Under the pieces are notes generated by a model. That model ran no database searches. It was not told where the DNA came from and worked only from the letters and a program-made list of their open reading frames with translations. A DNA stretch of 64,000 bases from NCBI GenBank assembly GCA_905221605.1, contig CAJNDS010000558.1:440001-504000 (forward strand). The letters are read 5' to 3'. Made by a program: the position numbers and the translations under genes. Numbering within the stretch: the stretch's first letter is position 1; each line of letters starts with the position of its first letter. The DNA is from Symbiodinium natans (Eukaryota; Sar; Dinophyceae; Suessiales; Symbiodiniaceae). Shown here in pieces: positions 61,121 through 64,000 of the stretch.

Positions 61121-61275
61121 CTAGGGTTTAGGGTTTAGGGTTTAGGTTTAGGGTTTAGGGTTTAGGGTTTAGGGCTTAGGGCTTAGGGTTTAGGGTTTAG
61201 GGTTTAGGGTTTAGGGGTTTAGGGGTTTAGGGTTTAGGGTTTGGGGTTTAGGGTTTAGGGTTTGGGGTTTAGGGC
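61121..61275. repeat. Telomeric array TTTAGGG with variants
   Basis: About 21 units with CTTAGGG and TTTGGGG variants. Confidence 0.96.
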
Positions 61276-62146
61276 TTCAAGTGGTCTGGTGCTCCGCAGG
61301 TGATGGGATTGGGAAGCCAAACTTCCTCTCCAGCAAGTCATTAGACTTCGGGGCTTCTGTGGCTTCTCTGACTCACCTCTTAAGGGCTCCCTTAAGTACG
61401 CTCCACCCCCCCCCCCTATTACGATTTTTCTATCCAGTTGAATATTATTGATACTATTTTATCATTGTTATTAGTATCATTGTATTTTATGTTACTTTTA
61501 TGTGTGTTTTTTTGGGGGGGGAGCTGAACATGGGGGGGGGGCCCTGCTGTAGGACCTGCGCAGCAAAGAAGAGGAAATCATGCTTCTAACGGAATCAGCT
61601 CAGGGCAGATCCTTTGCTCGCGCTCCAACCCGAAACTCTATCAACTCGAAACTCCTAAGCGGCATTTCTGTGTTTAGGGTTTAGGGTTTAGGGTTTAGGG
61701 TTTAGGGTTTAGGGTTTCGGTTTTGGGGTTTCGGGTTTCCGGTTTAGGGGCTTGATGGAGCTGGGCCGTCTCGGGATGGGGGTTTGGGATTCAGGGTGTA
61801 GAGTTTCGGGCCGAGAGGGGCAAGTAAAACGTGCAGAGTGTACAGTTTCGAGCCCAGCGGGACGAGTATGGGACAGTGAAAAAGAGCAAAGACCCTATAT
61901 GCCTCACAAAATCGAACCCTCAATAAGCCCGGGGTCTTAAAGTGTATCCTCACATCCTAAACTCAACAAAAACTTCATCTAAACTTTCCGTAAACCCGAA
62001 GAGACCCCTAAACTCCATAAACCCGCCAGAAATCCAAAAACCCTGACGAAGCCCTAAACCCTAAACCCTAAATCCTAAACCCTAAACCCTGAACCCTGAA
62101 CCCTGAACCCTAAACCCTGAACCCTAAGCCCTGCGCACCGGGATGC

Positions 62147-62196
62147 TGCCAGCTCGAGCCCGACGTTCACGCGCTTCTTTTGGCCACCGCTCAGCC
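62147..62196 (-). CDS. ABCG transporter, NBD exon (signature motif)
   Basis: 50 nt (2 + 16 codons). The acceptor is AGGTGAAG|GG and the donor CTGGCA|GCATCC (GC type). Encodes LSGGQKKRVNVGLELA: the ABC signature LSGGQ followed by the ABCG-typical KKRVN-GLEL. Phase-compatible with both neighbours. Confidence 0.95.
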
Positions 62197-62239
62197 CTTC
62201 ACCTTGAGGGGAGCATGGGGCGGCGCTTGATGGATGGGG

Positions 62240-62292
62240 GGTTTAGGGTTTAGGGTTTAGGGTTTAGGGTTTAGGGTTTAGGGTTTAGGGTT
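62240..62292. repeat. Telomeric array TTTAGGG
   Basis: About 7 perfect units on the acceptor side of the signature exon. Confidence 0.97.
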
Positions 62293-62394
62293 CAGCATCT
62301 CAAGTCCAAGCACGAGTCAAGAAATTAGTCCAGAAAAAATACTCAACCGCCCAAGGAATCCCACAACAGTAAGTACATGTTTCACTTATAGAGA

Positions 62395-62560
62395 AACCCT
62401 TGCCCGGTAAGAAATGGCCTTGCCCAGTAAAAAAAATGACCTTGCGCAGTATTAAAAAAGACCTTGCCCAGGAACAAAAATGACCTTGCCCAGTAAAAAA
62501 GGACCTTGCCCAGTAAAAAAAGACCTTTCCCAGTAAAAAAATGACCTTGCCCAGCAACTC
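62395..62560. repeat. Minisatellite, unit GACCTTGCCCAGTAAAAAA
   Basis: Seven to eight units of 18-23 bp, varying mainly in the A run, in the intron between the first two recognised NBD exons. Confidence 0.95.
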
Positions 62561-62920
62561 CCCAACATTTAAAGTATATATGAAAGAGAGGGGGGGGGTT
62601 TAGGGGGTGGTGCTCAAGTTGTATACTAGGTATACCCCTCTCAAGCCACCCACAAAGTTACGTCTAGCCAGGTCCAAGAAGGAAGTCACAAGGCAAAAAA
62701 GCAGAAACATGCCGGCTTGCTCCCCCTCGGGCTTAGGGTAAGGCCAGTGCTTTTCAATTCTTGAAAGGCCGAACTCTTGCCGCCCGCACAACATTGAAAA
62801 ACAAAAACGGAAGCAAGGGTTTAGGGTTTAGGGTTTAGGGTCTAGGGTTTAGGGGTTTAGGGGTTTAGGGTTTACGGTTTAGGGCCTGCGGTTTAGGGCC
62901 CCAAACCCTTGGGCCCAGGC

Positions 62921-62975
62921 CAGTCCGGACTCGATTGCCCACCACCAGGTTCTGCTTGGACTCCAGCTGGAGGAC
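62921..62975 (-). CDS. ABCG transporter, NBD exon before signature
   Basis: 55 nt (18 codons + 1). The acceptor is CTGTTCCAG|GTC and the donor GGACTG|GCCTG (GC type). Encodes VLQLESKQNLVVGNRVRT, the LVG-------GLSGGQ lead-in. The Walker A exon and N-terminus should lie to the right, but none is recognisable between 62976 and 64000, so the gene probably continues beyond the window. Confidence 0.85.
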
Positions 62976-63076
62976 CTGGAACAGTTTTTCTTAGGGCCCT
63001 TAACAGGGGACCCCTCTTGAAGAGGGTTTGGGATTTAGGGTTTGGGGTTTAGGGCTTCGGGAGTAGCCCTGGTATC

Positions 63077-63290
63077 TTGAAAGGTCAGGGTAGTTACATG
63101 GTCTCTTAATGTGGGCCCTTAAAAAGGGTACCCCTATACAAATTAAGGGCCGGTACGTCAGAACCCTTTAAAGGAGGTTAGGGGCCCTATACAACTTGGG
63201 TAGCTATGTGGTCATTTCTCAAAATGATAGTCCCTTTTTGGGGTACCCCAAATATTAGGGGCCGCCTTACAATAGTAACCCCAAAAGAAC
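63077..63290. mobile_element. Adjacent family F and family G elements
   Basis: Family F (AGGGTAGTTACATGGTC to about 63195) is followed at once by the left half of a family G element (GGTCATTTCTCAAAATGATAG...GGGGTACCCC). Confidence 0.7.
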
Positions 63291-63417
63291 CTTTCTGCGG
63301 CAGGCCGAAAGTGCGACGCACAATATGGCACCAGAAGACAGCAGAAGACCCCCTCTCCCCTTAGACTCCTGCACTCCAAGAGCGCCGGTCCGCCACCGGA
63401 ACAAGTCAAATAGTATA

Positions 63418-63900
63418 AGTGTATTCCGGTGGATTGATTCCTCCGCTGGCCAGGCTAGGCCAAAACCATGACCTTGTCCTGTCAAGAGCGACAAGACTTT
63501 ATTCCTGGTCATGCTCCTCACAAGGCCATTTCCACTAAAAAACTGGCGCCCATGACGCACATGACGGCTTACCTGTGTTTGCGGTGCTTGCGGCGCAGCT
63601 CCTCCGAAGGTCTGTGTGTCACCAAGGTCCCTTTTTGTGCAAGACCAGTATATTCCCCCAAACGCATGCTGCGCCTCACAAGGCCATTTCTAGTAAAAGA
63701 TCTGGCGATTTACCTGTGTTTGTGGCACTTTCGGCGCAAGTCCGCTGAAGGTCTGTGTCTCACCAAAAATGTATTCCGGTGGATTGATTCCGCCCCTGGC
63801 CAGGCTAGGCCAAAACCATGATGCAGTACTCCGCTGTCCTCCGTCGACGTTGTCTTGTCAAGAGCGACAAAACTTTATTCCTGGTCATGTAACCTCGAGA
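63418..63900. repeat. Interleaved duplicated blocks
   Basis: GTATTCCGGTGGATTGATTC with its following 35 bp occurs at 63419 and 63769. GTCAAGAGCGACAA with TTTATTCCTGGTCATG occurs at 63480 and 63855. CTCACAAGGCCATTTC...TTACCTGTGTTTG occurs at 63514 and 63674. A roughly 350-bp unit duplicated with divergence. No coding function supported. Confidence 0.88.
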
Positions 63901-64000
63901 ATCTCGCACGTAAGGAGTAGGGTTTGGAGTTCAGGGTTCAGGGTTGGGGTCAATAAGGTTTAGGGCTTAGGGTTCAGAGTCTACGTGCAGGTTCACGAGT

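Noticed and set aside
1-64000. A real chromosome end or subtelomere, given the many TTTAGGG arrays
   Set aside because: Arrays occur in both orientations every few hundred bases, are short, and alternate with exons of conserved proteins. No terminal array is present.

Overview
The window reads as nuclear DNA of a dinoflagellate (alveolate alga). Four things point that way: telomere-type TTTAGGG/CCCTAAA tracts scattered in both orientations about every few hundred bases; tiny coding exons with GT, GC and possibly GA donors and acceptors usually of the form AG|G; all recognisable genes lying on one strand (minus); and a DIRS-like reverse transcriptase/tyrosine recombinase element. The species cannot be named from the sequence. 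Long open frames are misleading here, because most frames over 60 codons are translations of telomeric repeats (strings such as LNPKP or GFRVQGLGF). The real genes are exons of about 40-125 bp, recovered by eye from islands between the repeats.

Layout. At 0.9-1.5 kb there are three tRNA genes (Val-AAC on minus, Trp-CCA and Ser-GCT on plus). At 2.4-10 kb minus-strand exon islands include a three-exon start of a probable secreted or membrane protein (7900 down to 6836). At 10.4-16.2 kb lies a minus-strand DIRS-like retroelement: several small ORFs, RT/RNase H, then a tyrosine recombinase cut off before its nucleophile, with a perfect 51-bp direct repeat around the coding part. At 16.3-31 kb there are many unassigned minus-strand exon islands. 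At 33.5-31.1 kb are three phase-compatible exons of a papain-family cysteine protease (His, Asn and C-terminal regions).

At 63.0-36.2 kb lies an ABCG-type ABC transporter. Eight consecutive nucleotide-binding-domain exons (62975 down to 57313) join in frame through the signature motif, Walker B and H-loop. Membrane-domain exons follow at 52.6-52.3 kb and 41.2-36.2 kb, ending in TGA at 36156. Unassigned coding-like islands lie in between, so a single 27-kb gene is inference. A Cys/His-rich ORF is nested in one NBD intron on the same strand.

Repeats. At least a dozen families of short (about 90-290 bp) terminal-inverted-repeat elements sit in the non-coding DNA. One family (B) shows 4-bp target duplications (TTTA, CCTC, GTTC, GGCA), and one copy lies where an intron is predicted. 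The main structural observation is that most exon islands are bordered by CCCTAAA on the left and TTTAGGG on the right (plus strand). Introns therefore tend to begin with TTTAGGG and end with CCCTAAA, and their transcripts could fold end to end. At 25.6 kb a telomeric tract flanked by a 28-bp duplication forms a candidate newborn intron whose donor and acceptor are the same CAG|GC in the two copies.
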